From the NCBI RefSeq assembly GCF_000576635.1, contig NZ_AVFL01000015.1:105050-169049 (forward strand): a stretch of 64,000 bases of DNA, in the 5' to 3' direction. The notes beneath the pieces were generated by a model. The model did no database searches. It had not been told where the DNA came from and saw nothing but the letters and a program-made list of their open reading frames with translations. The first letter of the stretch is position 1. Each line of letters opens with the position of its first letter. The position numbers were made by a program, and so were the translations under genes. The stretch is from Skermanella stibiiresistens SB22. GTDB taxonomy: Bacteria > Pseudomonadota > Alphaproteobacteria > Azospirillales > Azospirillaceae. Below, piece after piece: positions 17,772 to 26,307 of the stretch.

Positions 17772-19022
17772 CTAGGCCGCGACGGCCTCAACCCGCTGGA
17801 TCACGAAGCCGCTGGCCGGCCCCGTCGGCATGTCCGAGAGCGACACCGTCAGATCCTGCCTCGGCACCACATACCCCATGCCGTTGACCAGCATCCGCAC
17901 CGCCCGCTTGACCAGTTCGATCGTGATCCACTCGCCGGGGCAGCGGTGCCCGGTTTCGAAGTCGCCTCCCCCCTGTGGAATGAAGTTGAAGGCGCTGCCG
18001 TCCCAGATCACGAACCGTTCGGGCCGGAACCGGTCTGGGTCGCCCCAAACCCGCTTCTCATGATTGGTCCCGTAGAGATCCAGCAGCACCCAGTCGCGTT
18101 CGGCGAACCGGTGGCCGCGCCACTCGAACGGCTCCAGCACCCGCCCGCCGATCACCGGGAAGAACGGGTAGAACCGCCGGACCTCCTGGGTGAACATCTC
18201 CAGGTAACGGTCGTCTCCCGCCGCCTCCCGCGCGGTTTCCGGATGCTGGTGCAGCGCCAGCGCCGCGAAGGTGATGAACCGGTCGACCGCGACGATCGGC
18301 CGGAGGATGTTCAGCAACTCGACCGCCGCCACCTTGACCGGCAACAATTCGCCGCCGTCGTCGCGATGCCACGCGATCACCTCCAGGGCGGAACCGTCCC
18401 GCACCGCCAAGCTCCCGTCCCGGACGGCCTCGACCTGTGCGCGCGCCCATCCCTCGGTCCGCGCGCGCAGTACCCGGCCCCGCCAGGCGCGGGGCCCGAC
18501 GGAGCCCGCTCCGCCGATCATGGCGCGGAACTCGCGCGTCCGCTCGACCGCCTCGGCCTCCGTCAGCGGCACGCCCGCCCAGTCGCACGCGGCCCGGCAC
18601 AGCACGCCCCCGATCTCGTCGCGCACGACGACCCTGTCCATCCGAGACCACGCCGGTAGGGTGGCGCGCCACGCCCTCTCCAGCGCGTCGCCCATCTCCC
18701 TGACGGCCTCGGGTTTCATCAGCGACAGGAACATGCGCTTCCGAACGCGGTGGGCCTCCCCATCCAGCGAGGCGACGCTCCCCTTGTCCTGAAGCAGCGC
18801 GAAGGTGGTCCTTGGGATGGCTCCGTTCCGGGTGAAGCGGCCCGGATGATAGAAGACGCGCGCCGCCTCCTCGCCCCGCATGCAGACGACCCGGCGCAGC
18901 ATCATCCGGGTGACGAACGCATCGGACCCAAGTTGGCGGCAGCGGTTCGTGATGAAGGGATACCCTTCCCTGAGCAGGGCGAGCGTGGTGTCGGGGCTTT
19001 TGTCGCGGGGGATACCCGGCAT
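17772..19022 (-). CDS. Cytochrome P450 of the CYP152 type (H2O2-dependent fatty acid hydroxylase)
   Basis: CYP152 enzymes (P450 BSbeta, SPalpha, OleT) use hydrogen peroxide directly to hydroxylate or decarboxylate fatty acids and need no redox partner. In the 416-residue protein the I-helix reads LLNILRPIVAVDRFITF. The Arg-Pro replaces the usual acid-alcohol pair, the CYP152 hallmark whose Arg binds the substrate carboxylate. The haem loop is QGGGDFETGHRCPGEWIT with Cys as ligand, and the ExxR and RFRPERF motifs precede it. ATG 19022 has GGAG 6-7 bases upstream. No ferredoxin or reductase is adjacent, which agrees with peroxygenase chemistry. Hydroxylation versus decarboxylation cannot be settled. 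Confidence 0.9.
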   Translation of the reverse strand: MPGIPRDKSPDTTLALLREGYPFITNRCRQLGSDAFVTRMMLRRVVCMRGEEAARVFYHPGRFTRNGAIPRTTFALLQDKGSVASLDGEAHRVRKRMFLSLMKPEAVREMGDALERAWRATLPAWSRMDRVVVRDEIGGVLCRAACDWAGVPLTEAEAVERTREFRAMIGGAGSVGPRAWRGRVLRARTEGWARAQVEAVRDGSLAVRDGSALEVIAWHRDDGGELLPVKVAAVELLNILRPIVAVDRFITFAALALHQHPETAREAAGDDRYLEMFTQEVRRFYPFFPVIGGRVLEPFEWRGHRFAERDWVLLDLYGTNHEKRVWGDPDRFRPERFVIWDGSAFNFIPQGGGDFETGHRCPGEWITIELVKRAVRMLVNGMGYVVPRQDLTVSLSDMPTGPASGFVIQRVEAVAA

Positions 19023-19080
19023 GCGATCTCCGTGGATTGGTTGGTCCGCCCGGGTCGAAAGCCCGACATCACCCCGCGTC

Positions 19081-20019
19081 TCACCCGCCGCCCTTGGCCC
19101 GCTTCAGGGTCGATCCGCCCGTCGTGGTCGCCAGATAGATCCCGGGCAGGATCAGCGCCACCCCCGCCAGATGGAACAAACGCGGCTGCTCGCCCAGCAG
19201 CAGGTAGGCCAAGCCGGCGATGTAAATCGGCACCAGGTACATCAGCAGCCCGGTTCGGCTGGGTCCGACCATGGTGATCAGCTTGCCGTAGAGCAGATAA
19301 GCCCCGATGCTCGGCACCAGCGCCAGGAAAATCCAGATGGTGGCCGTGCGGCCGTCGAACACCGCCCGCTCCCCGAAGGCGAACTCCAGTGCCAGGAACG
19401 GCAGCAGCACCAGCACGCCGCCGGCCGTGATGGCCGTCAGCCTGCCCGTCAGATCCAGACGCGATGGCCGGTACTTCAAGAGCACGGAATAGACCGCCCA
19501 CCCCATGGTCGCCAGCACCGTCCACAGGTCGCCGGCGGTGAATCGCAGCGTCGCCAGCACCCCTGGATCGCCCCGCGCGATGATCGTCAGCACCCCGGCG
19601 AGACATAGGGCGATGCCACCCACCTGCCCGGCCGACACCCGCTCGCCCCAGAACACGCGGCCCAGCAGCACGATCAGGATCGGCGTCGTCGAATAGATCA
19701 GGCCGATATTGGTGGCGGTCGTGGTGGCACCCGCCAAATACACCGGCGGCCCGCACACGCCCATGCCCAGGGCGCCGAGCAGCAGCAGGTTGGGCCACTC
19801 CCGCGCGATCACCGCCCTGCATCGCCACAGTCCCCGCGCGGTGAAGGGCAGCAGGAACGCCACCGTCAGGAACCAGCGGCCGAACGCCAGCGCCACCGGC
19901 GGCACGCTCCCTTCGACCCAGCGCGCCGCCAGCATGTTGCTGGACATCATCAGCGGCGCCACCAGCAGCAGCGCGTAGGCCAGACGGGACGGCGCGCGAT
20001 CCCCCATGGGAGCGGTCAC
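19081..20019 (-). CDS. DMT-superfamily (EamA) membrane transporter
   Basis: This integral inner-membrane protein has 312 residues and ten predicted helices in two homologous five-helix halves, the drug/metabolite transporter pattern. Landmarks are AARWVEGSVPPVALAFGRW near the start, LIYSTTPILIVLLG closing the first half, and MVGPSRTGLLMYLVPIYIA with LGEQP in the second half. Likely exported substrates are amino acids or other small metabolites, not predictable further. The start may be GTG 20019 or ATG 20007; neither has a clear ribosome site. It lies 58 bases upstream of the P450 gene on the same strand. Confidence 0.87.
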   Translation of the reverse strand: MTAPMGDRAPSRLAYALLLVAPLMMSSNMLAARWVEGSVPPVALAFGRWFLTVAFLLPFTARGLWRCRAVIAREWPNLLLLGALGMGVCGPPVYLAGATTTATNIGLIYSTTPILIVLLGRVFWGERVSAGQVGGIALCLAGVLTIIARGDPGVLATLRFTAGDLWTVLATMGWAVYSVLLKYRPSRLDLTGRLTAITAGGVLVLLPFLALEFAFGERAVFDGRTATIWIFLALVPSIGAYLLYGKLITMVGPSRTGLLMYLVPIYIAGLAYLLLGEQPRLFHLAGVALILPGIYLATTTGGSTLKRAKGGG

Positions 20020-20180
20020 GGAAATACGGTCCGGCAGGTTGTCATGGGAACTTCATGTCAGGAAACAACGTGTCCACCCTACCCGCCCGCGACTCCCAGC
20101 GTCAATTCGCGCCGGCGGATCAATCGACCCGCCGCGCGTGTTGTCCCGAAACACCATCACCCGCGGGAAGGAACCATGAC

Positions 20181-20381
20181 ATGACGGCCCCATCCAACCG
20201 TGACGAACTCATCCGCCAGCGCGCCCACGAGATATGGTTGCGCGAAGGCCGACCCTCGGGCCGCGAGGACCAGCACTGGCATCAGGCGAAGGACGAGGTG
20301 GCGGTCGAGGAGGATGGCTCCCTCTCCGTCGCGGGGGAGGAGGATCCGGAGCCCATGCCCGCCATTCCCACGCCGAGTTGA
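20181..20381 (+). CDS. DUF2934-family small protein
   Basis: The 66-residue hydrophilic protein has the DUF2934 signature: RDELIRQRAHEIWLREGRPS followed by a GREDQHWHQAKDE segment, then an acidic and Pro-rich tail. Members are common in Rhizobiales and Rhodospirillales and have no established function. ATG 20181 is preceded by GGGAAGGAACC. It stands alone between the DMT exporter (divergent) and gtrB. Confidence 0.8.
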   Translation: MTAPSNRDELIRQRAHEIWLREGRPSGREDQHWHQAKDEVAVEEDGSLSVAGEEDPEPMPAIPTPS

Positions 20382-20543
20382 GACGCGCGAAAGCACATGA
20401 GCCGATTGATCCGGCGTCTTGAATACGTATCCGCGAAGGAGATCTGTTGAATCCCACGCTCGTCATCCTGTTGGCGGACGGGAGTTGCCAAGAACGCGGC
20501 CCTGTGTCGAACTTGCCCAATGCGGGATGGTGCCAGATTGACG

Positions 20544-21542
20544 ATGAACGACGATCTTCCCGCCCTATCGGTCGTGGTCCCTTGTTACAACGAGGCGGCC
20601 GTGCTCGACCAGTTGCACGCGCGCGTGTCGACCGTTTGCAGGCAATTGTTCGCTGACGACTACGAGTTGATCCTGGTCAACGATGGATCGCGGGACAGCA
20701 CCTGGGCCGACATCCTCCGTCTCGCCAGCGAGGATCCCGCCGTCATCGCCGTCAATCTATCCCGTAATTTCGGCCATCAGCTCGCCCTCACCGCCGGTCT
20801 GACGATCTGCCGGGGCCAACGAATCCTGATCCTGGACGCCGATCTCCAGGACCCGCCGGAGCTGCTGCGGGAGATGCTGCCCCTGATGGACGGAGGCGCC
20901 GACGTGGTCTACGGCAGGCGCGAGGCGCGGGCGGCGGAAGGATGGTTCAAGAAGACATCCGCCAATCTGTTCTATCGCGCGTTAAGGCACATGGTGGATA
21001 TCGACATCCCGGCGGACACCGGCGATTTTCGGTTGATGAGCCGGCGAGCCCTGGACATCCTCAACTCGATGCCCGAGAAGCACCGGTTCATCCGCGGCAT
21101 GGTCAGTTGGGTGGGCCTTCGGCAGGTGGCATTCAGCTACCAGCGCCAGCCGCGCGTCGCTGGCGAAACCAAGTATCCCGTATCCAAGATGGTCCGCTTC
21201 GCGCTGGACGCCATCACAGGGTTCTCCATCCAACCGCTGCGCATGGCGTCGTATCTGGGGCTGATCTTCGGGGTGCTGGGCATCCTGGCGCTGTTCTACG
21301 CCTTCCACAGCTGGGTCACAGGCAGCGTGGTGGCCGGCTGGACCAGCTTGATCACGGTCGTCCTGCTGCTCGGTAGCGCGCAACTGTTCGTGCTTGGGAT
21401 CATGGGTGAGTATCTGGGCAGGCTCTATATCGAAGCCAAGCACCGGCCGCTCGTCGTCATCGAATCCATCCACTCGCTGCGGTACCAAGCTTCGGAGATG
21501 AAGGCTCCCGCGATGACGGGAGTACGGCTGGCCGCCGAATGA
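20544..21542 (+). CDS. gtrB: Family 2 glycosyltransferase, GtrB/DPM1-like (polyprenyl-phosphate glycosyltransferase)
   Basis: GtrB-type enzymes move a sugar from a nucleotide donor to undecaprenyl phosphate on the cytoplasmic face of the inner membrane. In 332 residues the GT-A domain has VVPCYNEAAVL at the N-terminus, VNDGSRDST, NLSRNFGHQLALTAG, the metal motif LDADLQDPPEL, and DTGDFRLMSRRA with a following RGMVSWVG loop. Two C-terminal membrane helices (about 232-255 and 266-290) are typical. Start is ATG 20544 or, less likely, ATG 20520; neither has a good ribosome site. The stop overlaps gtrA by four bases (ATGA), so the pair is translationally coupled. Confidence 0.88.
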   Translation: MNDDLPALSVVVPCYNEAAVLDQLHARVSTVCRQLFADDYELILVNDGSRDSTWADILRLASEDPAVIAVNLSRNFGHQLALTAGLTICRGQRILILDADLQDPPELLREMLPLMDGGADVVYGRREARAAEGWFKKTSANLFYRALRHMVDIDIPADTGDFRLMSRRALDILNSMPEKHRFIRGMVSWVGLRQVAFSYQRQPRVAGETKYPVSKMVRFALDAITGFSIQPLRMASYLGLIFGVLGILALFYAFHSWVTGSVVAGWTSLITVVLLLGSAQLFVLGIMGEYLGRLYIEAKHRPLVVIESIHSLRYQASEMKAPAMTGVRLAAE

Positions 21543-21910
21543 GGCGACTGGGGACATTCGCCGTCATCGGCGTCTCCAACACCCTGATCGACATCGGCAT
21601 CTACGCGCTCTTGTCGGGAGGCCTCGGTATTCATCCCGTCGTAGCCAACACGGTCTCATATTCCACCGGAACGCTTTCCAGCTACCTCATGAACCGCCGC
21701 TGGACCTTTCGAGACCGCGGATCATCCAACCCCGCCCGACAGTTCGTGGCATTCTGCGCGACCAATCTGATCACGCTCGCCACCTGCAACGCCGTCATGG
21801 CCTCGACGCTCGACTTGGCGCCGGAGGCCGCGATCAAGGTCCTGGTCGTGGCGATAGGATTCATGATGAACTACACCATGTCGAACCTCCTGGTTTTCCG
21901 GCGTCGGTGA
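21539..21910 (+). CDS. gtrA: GtrA-family polyprenyl-phosphate-sugar flippase
   Basis: GtrA proteins are four-helix inner-membrane proteins thought to flip the polyprenyl-phosphate sugar made by GtrB to the periplasmic side. The 123-residue frame shows four hydrophobic stretches (about 4-24, 33-50, 68-88, 97-118). The family motifs SNTLIDIGIYALL, SYLMNRRWTF and MNYTMSNLLVF are present. It overlaps gtrB by ATGA. A third component, a sugar-specific membrane glycosyltransferase, is usually present; the convergent gene at 21924-23585 is a candidate. Confidence 0.9.
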   Translation: MRRLGTFAVIGVSNTLIDIGIYALLSGGLGIHPVVANTVSYSTGTLSSYLMNRRWTFRDRGSSNPARQFVAFCATNLITLATCNAVMASTLDLAPEAAIKVLVVAIGFMMNYTMSNLLVFRRR

Positions 21911-21923
21911 GCCTCCACGCCGC

Positions 21924-23585
21924 CTATCGCACCCTCCCAAGTGGCTCGGCCAATGGCTCGGACGTCTGGTTCCGCATGACGATGAACCGTCCGCTTTCGA
22001 AGACCGGTTCGAGACTTCGAAGCTCCCGTCGTTTCTCCGGGCTGAGGTAGTCGGCGTAGGTGATCAGCAGATAATCGAACGCCGCGAAGCGCGGCACCAG
22101 CACCCGGCCGGCTTCCTCCAGCGGCCTGGGAGCCAGGATCTGGTCCAATTTCTCCAATCCCTGATCCTTGGGGGCGATGTGACGGAACTCCGGCCTGACT
22201 GACAGCACCTGTTTCTGCGGATGGCTGAACAGCATCGGGTTGAAGACGGACCTCTCGTTCACCACGAGCGTCGGCACCCAGACCAAGGCCGGCACCGTCA
22301 CCAGGCTGAGGTGACCGGACGATCCCCGTAGCGCCTCCCGCCTGAAGACGGCCATGTCGTTGCCCAGGGCATCGGCCACAATCATCCGGCTGCCGCGCTC
22401 CATGGGCTGGACAGCCGCGCGGAACTCGGTCAGGTAGTCCTGATGCTGATACCACACCTGCGCCACCACGGTCATCCGGGCGACGAACAACACCCCGAGA
22501 ACCGCGGCGGTCGCCGGAGCGATCCAGCTTCGGGGAAACTCCGGCCGGATCGCCGCCACGCCGACCAGCGCCACGACGATTGGAAAACGCTCCACGGTGA
22601 ACCCGGTGTCCAGCATGGTTCCAGGCAGCACCACGAACAGGACGGATACGATCGCCATTCCGGGCAGCATCGGGACCGCGACCCGAAGCCTTCGGAACCA
22701 AGCGAGTGCCGAGACCATACCGCCCAATATCAGCAGGGTGACCGCGTCCAAGTAGAGATTGTAGTTCAGCACCGGCATCAGGACGCCGCGCAGGCGTGGC
22801 CACAAGGTCCAAGTCCCCATCAGTCGCCCCTCGGGAACATTGGCGTCGCCCAACTGGATCCGCAGGAAAAAGATCAAGGGGGGAACGAACGGCAGGCACA
22901 GCACGGCCAAGTCCATCCAGACGACCCCGCCGAAACGCCGCCCCCGCGGCCTCGCGAAGATCCTGGCCAACTCATATCCGCCGACCAGGATGCCAAAGAA
23001 CCCCAACGCCATGAGATGGGTGACGTACAGGATCATGCACGAGACGACGCCGCCGATCAGCCGGACAGTGACCGACGACTCCCGGAACGCGATCCACTGC
23101 GCCAGGGCCAGCAGCATCACCCCCAGGCCCAGCGAGAAACTGGTGAAGCCGGCGGTCAACGCGCCGTGATAGAGCAGGAGGAACCCGGCCAGCGGCCACC
23201 AGCCAAGCCGGCCGAACAGGACGCGGTGCAGGACGAGGATGCCAGCCAGCGTGGTCAGCAAAATGACCCCGATCAGCACATTGCCCGCCGCCTCGGCCGA
23301 CATGAAGGGCATCAGGGCCGCCATCACCAAGTCACTCCCCAGGTTCGGCACCAGCTTCCAGTCGACCGCGTAATAGCGCGCCAGATTGGGATCGGTGCCG
23401 ATGGTCGCCATGACATGGCTGCGCGCCACGTGATTGGGGTGGTCGAGCAGCGGGGGAACGTCGACCAGCAGCAAGGGGAACAAGGTCAAGCCAACCGCCG
23501 CGACCAGCAGTCCGACCCAGAGCATCAGACCGCGGGTTAGGGGGTCGATTGTCGAAGCGCCGCGGGCGCCTTCCATGCCGTGCAT
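21924..23585 (-). CDS. Polytopic membrane protein, possible GT-C-fold glycosyltransferase
   Basis: The 553-residue protein has about a dozen hydrophobic segments across residues 18-390, followed by a soluble C-terminal domain of about 160 residues facing one side. After the first helix comes a loop with VPPLLDHPNHVARSH. This position is where GT-C glycosyltransferases (ArnT/PMT/GtrC-like) carry their catalytic Asp. I cannot assign a named family. Its convergent placement 13 bases from gtrA suggests it uses the polyprenyl-linked sugar delivered by GtrB-GtrA, but the two are not co-transcribed. Periplasmic modification of a surface polysaccharide is an inference. Confidence 0.6.
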   Translation of the reverse strand: MHGMEGARGASTIDPLTRGLMLWVGLLVAAVGLTLFPLLLVDVPPLLDHPNHVARSHVMATIGTDPNLARYYAVDWKLVPNLGSDLVMAALMPFMSAEAAGNVLIGVILLTTLAGILVLHRVLFGRLGWWPLAGFLLLYHGALTAGFTSFSLGLGVMLLALAQWIAFRESSVTVRLIGGVVSCMILYVTHLMALGFFGILVGGYELARIFARPRGRRFGGVVWMDLAVLCLPFVPPLIFFLRIQLGDANVPEGRLMGTWTLWPRLRGVLMPVLNYNLYLDAVTLLILGGMVSALAWFRRLRVAVPMLPGMAIVSVLFVVLPGTMLDTGFTVERFPIVVALVGVAAIRPEFPRSWIAPATAAVLGVLFVARMTVVAQVWYQHQDYLTEFRAAVQPMERGSRMIVADALGNDMAVFRREALRGSSGHLSLVTVPALVWVPTLVVNERSVFNPMLFSHPQKQVLSVRPEFRHIAPKDQGLEKLDQILAPRPLEEAGRVLVPRFAAFDYLLITYADYLSPEKRRELRSLEPVFESGRFIVMRNQTSEPLAEPLGRVR

Positions 23586-24003
23586 GCCGTTTCCTCAATG
23601 GATCGCCCAGAGTGGGCTTCAAACAGATCAGAACGCGGCAGTTACCGCTTCGGCTCCGAATATCCATCTCGGCCTTCCCACTAATTAGGCCACCGGCCCC
23701 ACTCCCGCGTTAGCGCATCGGCGGCGAACCAGTCGCATGCGGGAAACGCCACCGCCACAAGCGGCACCCTCCCCGGACGCCGGTTGTCGCACTCTCAGGC
23801 TGCGCGCATTTCGTAGTTAATCAATCTCTAACCATATGGACGGTATGTCTTGGTCACGCAGTTGCGCATCTGACTTTTTCCTATTACGAAAGGCAGATAT
23901 TGGCTAGGCCGATCGCCGTATACGAAAGGTGAATAGCCCAAACCTCAGTTCCTGCCGGGGCCTCTCCCGCCACCCTGGATATTTCCGGAGACCGCAGCCA
24001 GCC
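23586..24003. promoter_or_regulatory. Intergenic region upstream of the capsule locus
   Basis: These 418 bases lie between the divergent membrane protein gene and kpsF and hold no convincing gene. The part from about 23805 to 23930 is AT-rich against the GC-rich surroundings and is the likely promoter of the kps operon. A nine-base direct repeat, TACGAAAGG, occurs at 23885-23893 and 23921-23929, 36 bases apart, on the same face of the helix within error. That pattern would suit a pair of regulator sites. No clean sigma-70 hexamer pair with standard spacing could be chosen by eye. Confidence 0.35.
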
Positions 24004-25029
24004 ATGACCAGTCTAGCACCTATCGCCGATTTTAAGATTTTCTCACCTACTTCGGAGGCCGCGATCGTACCGGACGCCATCCGTTCGGCGGTCGGCACCC
24101 TGACCAACTACGCCGTCGCCTTGGCCGATCTGGCCGAGCGGATCGACGGCGGTTTCGAGCGGGCCGTCGAAGCCGTCATGGCGACGCGGGGCCGGGTGAT
24201 CATCAGCGGCATGGGCAAGTCCGGCATCATCGGCAAGAAGATCGCGGCCACCTTGGCCTCGACCGGCACGCCGAGCTTCTTCATGCATCCGGCCGAGGCG
24301 ATCCATGGCGATCTCGGCATGATCACCAGCGACGACCTGATGATCCTGATCTCCTACAGCGGGGAAACCGACGAGGTCATCCGGCTGGTGCCCTCGCTCC
24401 AGCATTTCGGCGTCCGCCGGATCGCCCTGGTCGGCAAGCCGGACTCGACGCTGGCGCGCAACTGCGACATCGTCCTGGACGCCTCGATCACCCGCGAGGC
24501 CTGTCCGAACAATCTCGCCCCCACGACATCCACCATGGCGGCCCTCGCGATGGGCGACGCGCTGGCGGTGGCGCTGATCGAGCGGCGGGACTTCAAGGCG
24601 CTTGATTTCGCCCGCTTCCATCCCGGCGGCTCCCTTGGCCGCCGCCTGCTGACCCGCGTCCGCGACGTAATGCACACGCGCCGCTTGCCGATCGTCGGCT
24701 GCGACGATCCCGTCCGGGATGTCATCGTCGCCATGACGACCAGCCGCCTGGGCATCGCCATCGTCATGCGGGACGACATCGGCGAACCGGGGGCGGTCGC
24801 CCTGGCCGGCATCATCACCGACGGCGACCTGCGCCGCGCCCTGCTTCGCCGCGAGGGCATCGGCGGCCTGCGCGCCTCCGACATCATGACCGATCAGCCA
24901 CTGACCGCCCAGGAAGGCGAGATGCTGGGCGACGCCGAAACCCGCATGATCGAGGCCAAGGTGTCCAACCTGATCGTGGTCGACGCCGCCGGCGATGTCG
25001 CGGGCGTCGTCCAGATCTACGACAAGTGA
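24004..25029 (+). CDS. kpsF: Arabinose-5-phosphate isomerase KpsF/KdsD
   Basis: The enzyme interconverts ribulose 5-phosphate and arabinose 5-phosphate, the first committed step to Kdo, which is needed for the capsule lipid linker and lipopolysaccharide. In 341 residues the SIS domain (about 45-180) shows VIISGMGKSGIIGKKIA, STGTPSFFMHPAEAIHGD and ISYSGETDEV. A pair of CBS domains follows from about 215. The ATG at 24004 fits the family start better than the upstream 23929. Position at the head of the kps genes argues for the capsule-linked paralogue, but a housekeeping KdsD role is equally compatible if no other copy exists. Confidence 0.9.
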   Translation: MTSLAPIADFKIFSPTSEAAIVPDAIRSAVGTLTNYAVALADLAERIDGGFERAVEAVMATRGRVIISGMGKSGIIGKKIAATLASTGTPSFFMHPAEAIHGDLGMITSDDLMILISYSGETDEVIRLVPSLQHFGVRRIALVGKPDSTLARNCDIVLDASITREACPNNLAPTTSTMAALAMGDALAVALIERRDFKALDFARFHPGGSLGRRLLTRVRDVMHTRRLPIVGCDDPVRDVIVAMTTSRLGIAIVMRDDIGEPGAVALAGIITDGDLRRALLRREGIGGLRASDIMTDQPLTAQEGEMLGDAETRMIEAKVSNLIVVDAAGDVAGVVQIYDK

Positions 25030-25052
25030 CCCCTCGGACCGCAGAGACACCC

Positions 25053-25469
25053 ATGCCAAGCCGCCGCTCCGCGAGCCCGTCACGCCTGCTTCGACACGGT
25101 GCCGCCGCCTGCCTGCTGCTCGTCGGCCTCGGCGCCTGCGCCACTCCCGACGCTGGCGCCCCCCCGATCGCGGCGGTGACGCCACCCAGCGCCGTCTCCA
25201 GCCGAACCCAGCCGCTCGGCGCCGGCTGGGCCGAATTCCTGGGGACGGCCCCCGAAGGCGCCACCGCCACCCTGCCCGGCACCGGCGGCGTCCCCGTCAC
25301 GGTGACAGCTGGCGACGCCTATTCGTCCGCCAGCGGCCTCGCCTGCCGTCATTATCAGGTCGCCGAGAACCGCCGTGCCGGCGCTGGCAACCGTCTCCGG
25401 GTCGCGTGCGCCTCTCCCGATGGCTGGCGGGCGACACGCGCCGTCGTCGCCACCACCATCGGCGAATGA
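25053..25469 (+). CDS. Small lipoprotein inside the capsule locus
   Basis: The 138-residue product has a basic N-terminus and a hydrophobic stretch ending in the lipobox GLGACATP, so it should be lipidated at the Cys. The mature part is Ala/Pro/Thr-rich, then a small domain with two cysteines (SGLACRHYQV and RLRVACASPDGW). That domain recalls the C-terminus of 17-kDa surface-antigen-like lipoproteins; this likeness is weak. The start could also be GTG 25026, which overlaps the kpsF stop by four bases. It lies between kpsF and kpsM in one transcript and is not part of the classical kps set. No function can be named. Confidence 0.7.
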   Translation: MPSRRSASPSRLLRHGAAACLLLVGLGACATPDAGAPPIAAVTPPSAVSSRTQPLGAGWAEFLGTAPEGATATLPGTGGVPVTVTAGDAYSSASGLACRHYQVAENRRAGAGNRLRVACASPDGWRATRAVVATTIGE

Positions 25470-25488
25470 GGGCGGGGTGCCTCCCTCG

Positions 25489-26307
25489 ATGACTGGAACC
25501 ACCACTGGTAACAAGATCCCGCCCGTCCACCGGCAAGCGAGCGCCCTGGCCATCCAGGGCCGCGTGCTGCTGGCGATCATGCTGCGCGAGACGACGACGC
25601 GGTTCGGGCGGACCCGGTTCGGCTACGCCTGGGCGCTGGTCGAGCCTATCGCCCATGTCGCGACCTTGCTGACGATCTTCACACTGCTCCGCCGCGCGGC
25701 GCCGATCGGCAACGACCTGTCCCTGTTCTTCACGACCGGCATCGTGCCTTGGCTGATGTTCGTCAACATCTCGTCGCGGACCATGAAGGCGGTCGACGCC
25801 AACGGAGCGCTGCTCAGCTATCCGCAGGTCCTGCCGATCGACATCATGGTTGGCCGCGCGCTGCTGGAATCCGGCACCATGATCGCCGTGTTCACGATCC
25901 TGCTGATGGGCTTGGGCGCCCTTGGCAGCGCCACGGTGCCCGGCGACTTCCTGGATCTGGCGGGTGCGCTGGCCTGCGTCACGGTCTTCGCGACCGGCCT
26001 GGGGCTGCTCAACGGCGTGGCCGTCAGCCTGCTTCCCTCCTACGAGAAGCTCTACACCGCGGTCACCAGGCCGCTGTATTTCGTTTCCGGGATCTTCTTC
26101 ACCGCCGACGCCATTCCCTCGCCCATGCGGGAGTGGATGGTGCTCAACCCCGTCCTGCACATGATCGAATGGACCCGCTCCGGTTATTTCCAGGACTATG
26201 ACGGCACCCACTTGGATCGCGGCTACGCGGTCGCCATCGCGGCGGTCCTGCTCTTCCTCGGTCTGGCGGCCGAGCGCGTGGCGAGAGACCGGCTGAGGCG
26301 GGCATGA
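25489..26307 (+). CDS. kpsM: Capsule polysaccharide ABC exporter, permease KpsM
   Basis: KpsM is the ABC-2-type membrane subunit that, with KpsT, exports the finished lipid-linked capsule chain across the inner membrane. The 272-residue protein has six hydrophobic segments after a short cytoplasmic lead. The family motif FGYAWALVEP sits near residue 45, and VTRPLYFVSGIFF with LNPVLHMIEWTRSGYF near the end. The stop overlaps the kpsT start by ATGA. The start at ATG 25489 is 19 bases after the lipoprotein stop. Confidence 0.9.
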   Translation: MTGTTTGNKIPPVHRQASALAIQGRVLLAIMLRETTTRFGRTRFGYAWALVEPIAHVATLLTIFTLLRRAAPIGNDLSLFFTTGIVPWLMFVNISSRTMKAVDANGALLSYPQVLPIDIMVGRALLESGTMIAVFTILLMGLGALGSATVPGDFLDLAGALACVTVFATGLGLLNGVAVSLLPSYEKLYTAVTRPLYFVSGIFFTADAIPSPMREWMVLNPVLHMIEWTRSGYFQDYDGTHLDRGYAVAIAAVLLFLGLAAERVARDRLRRA

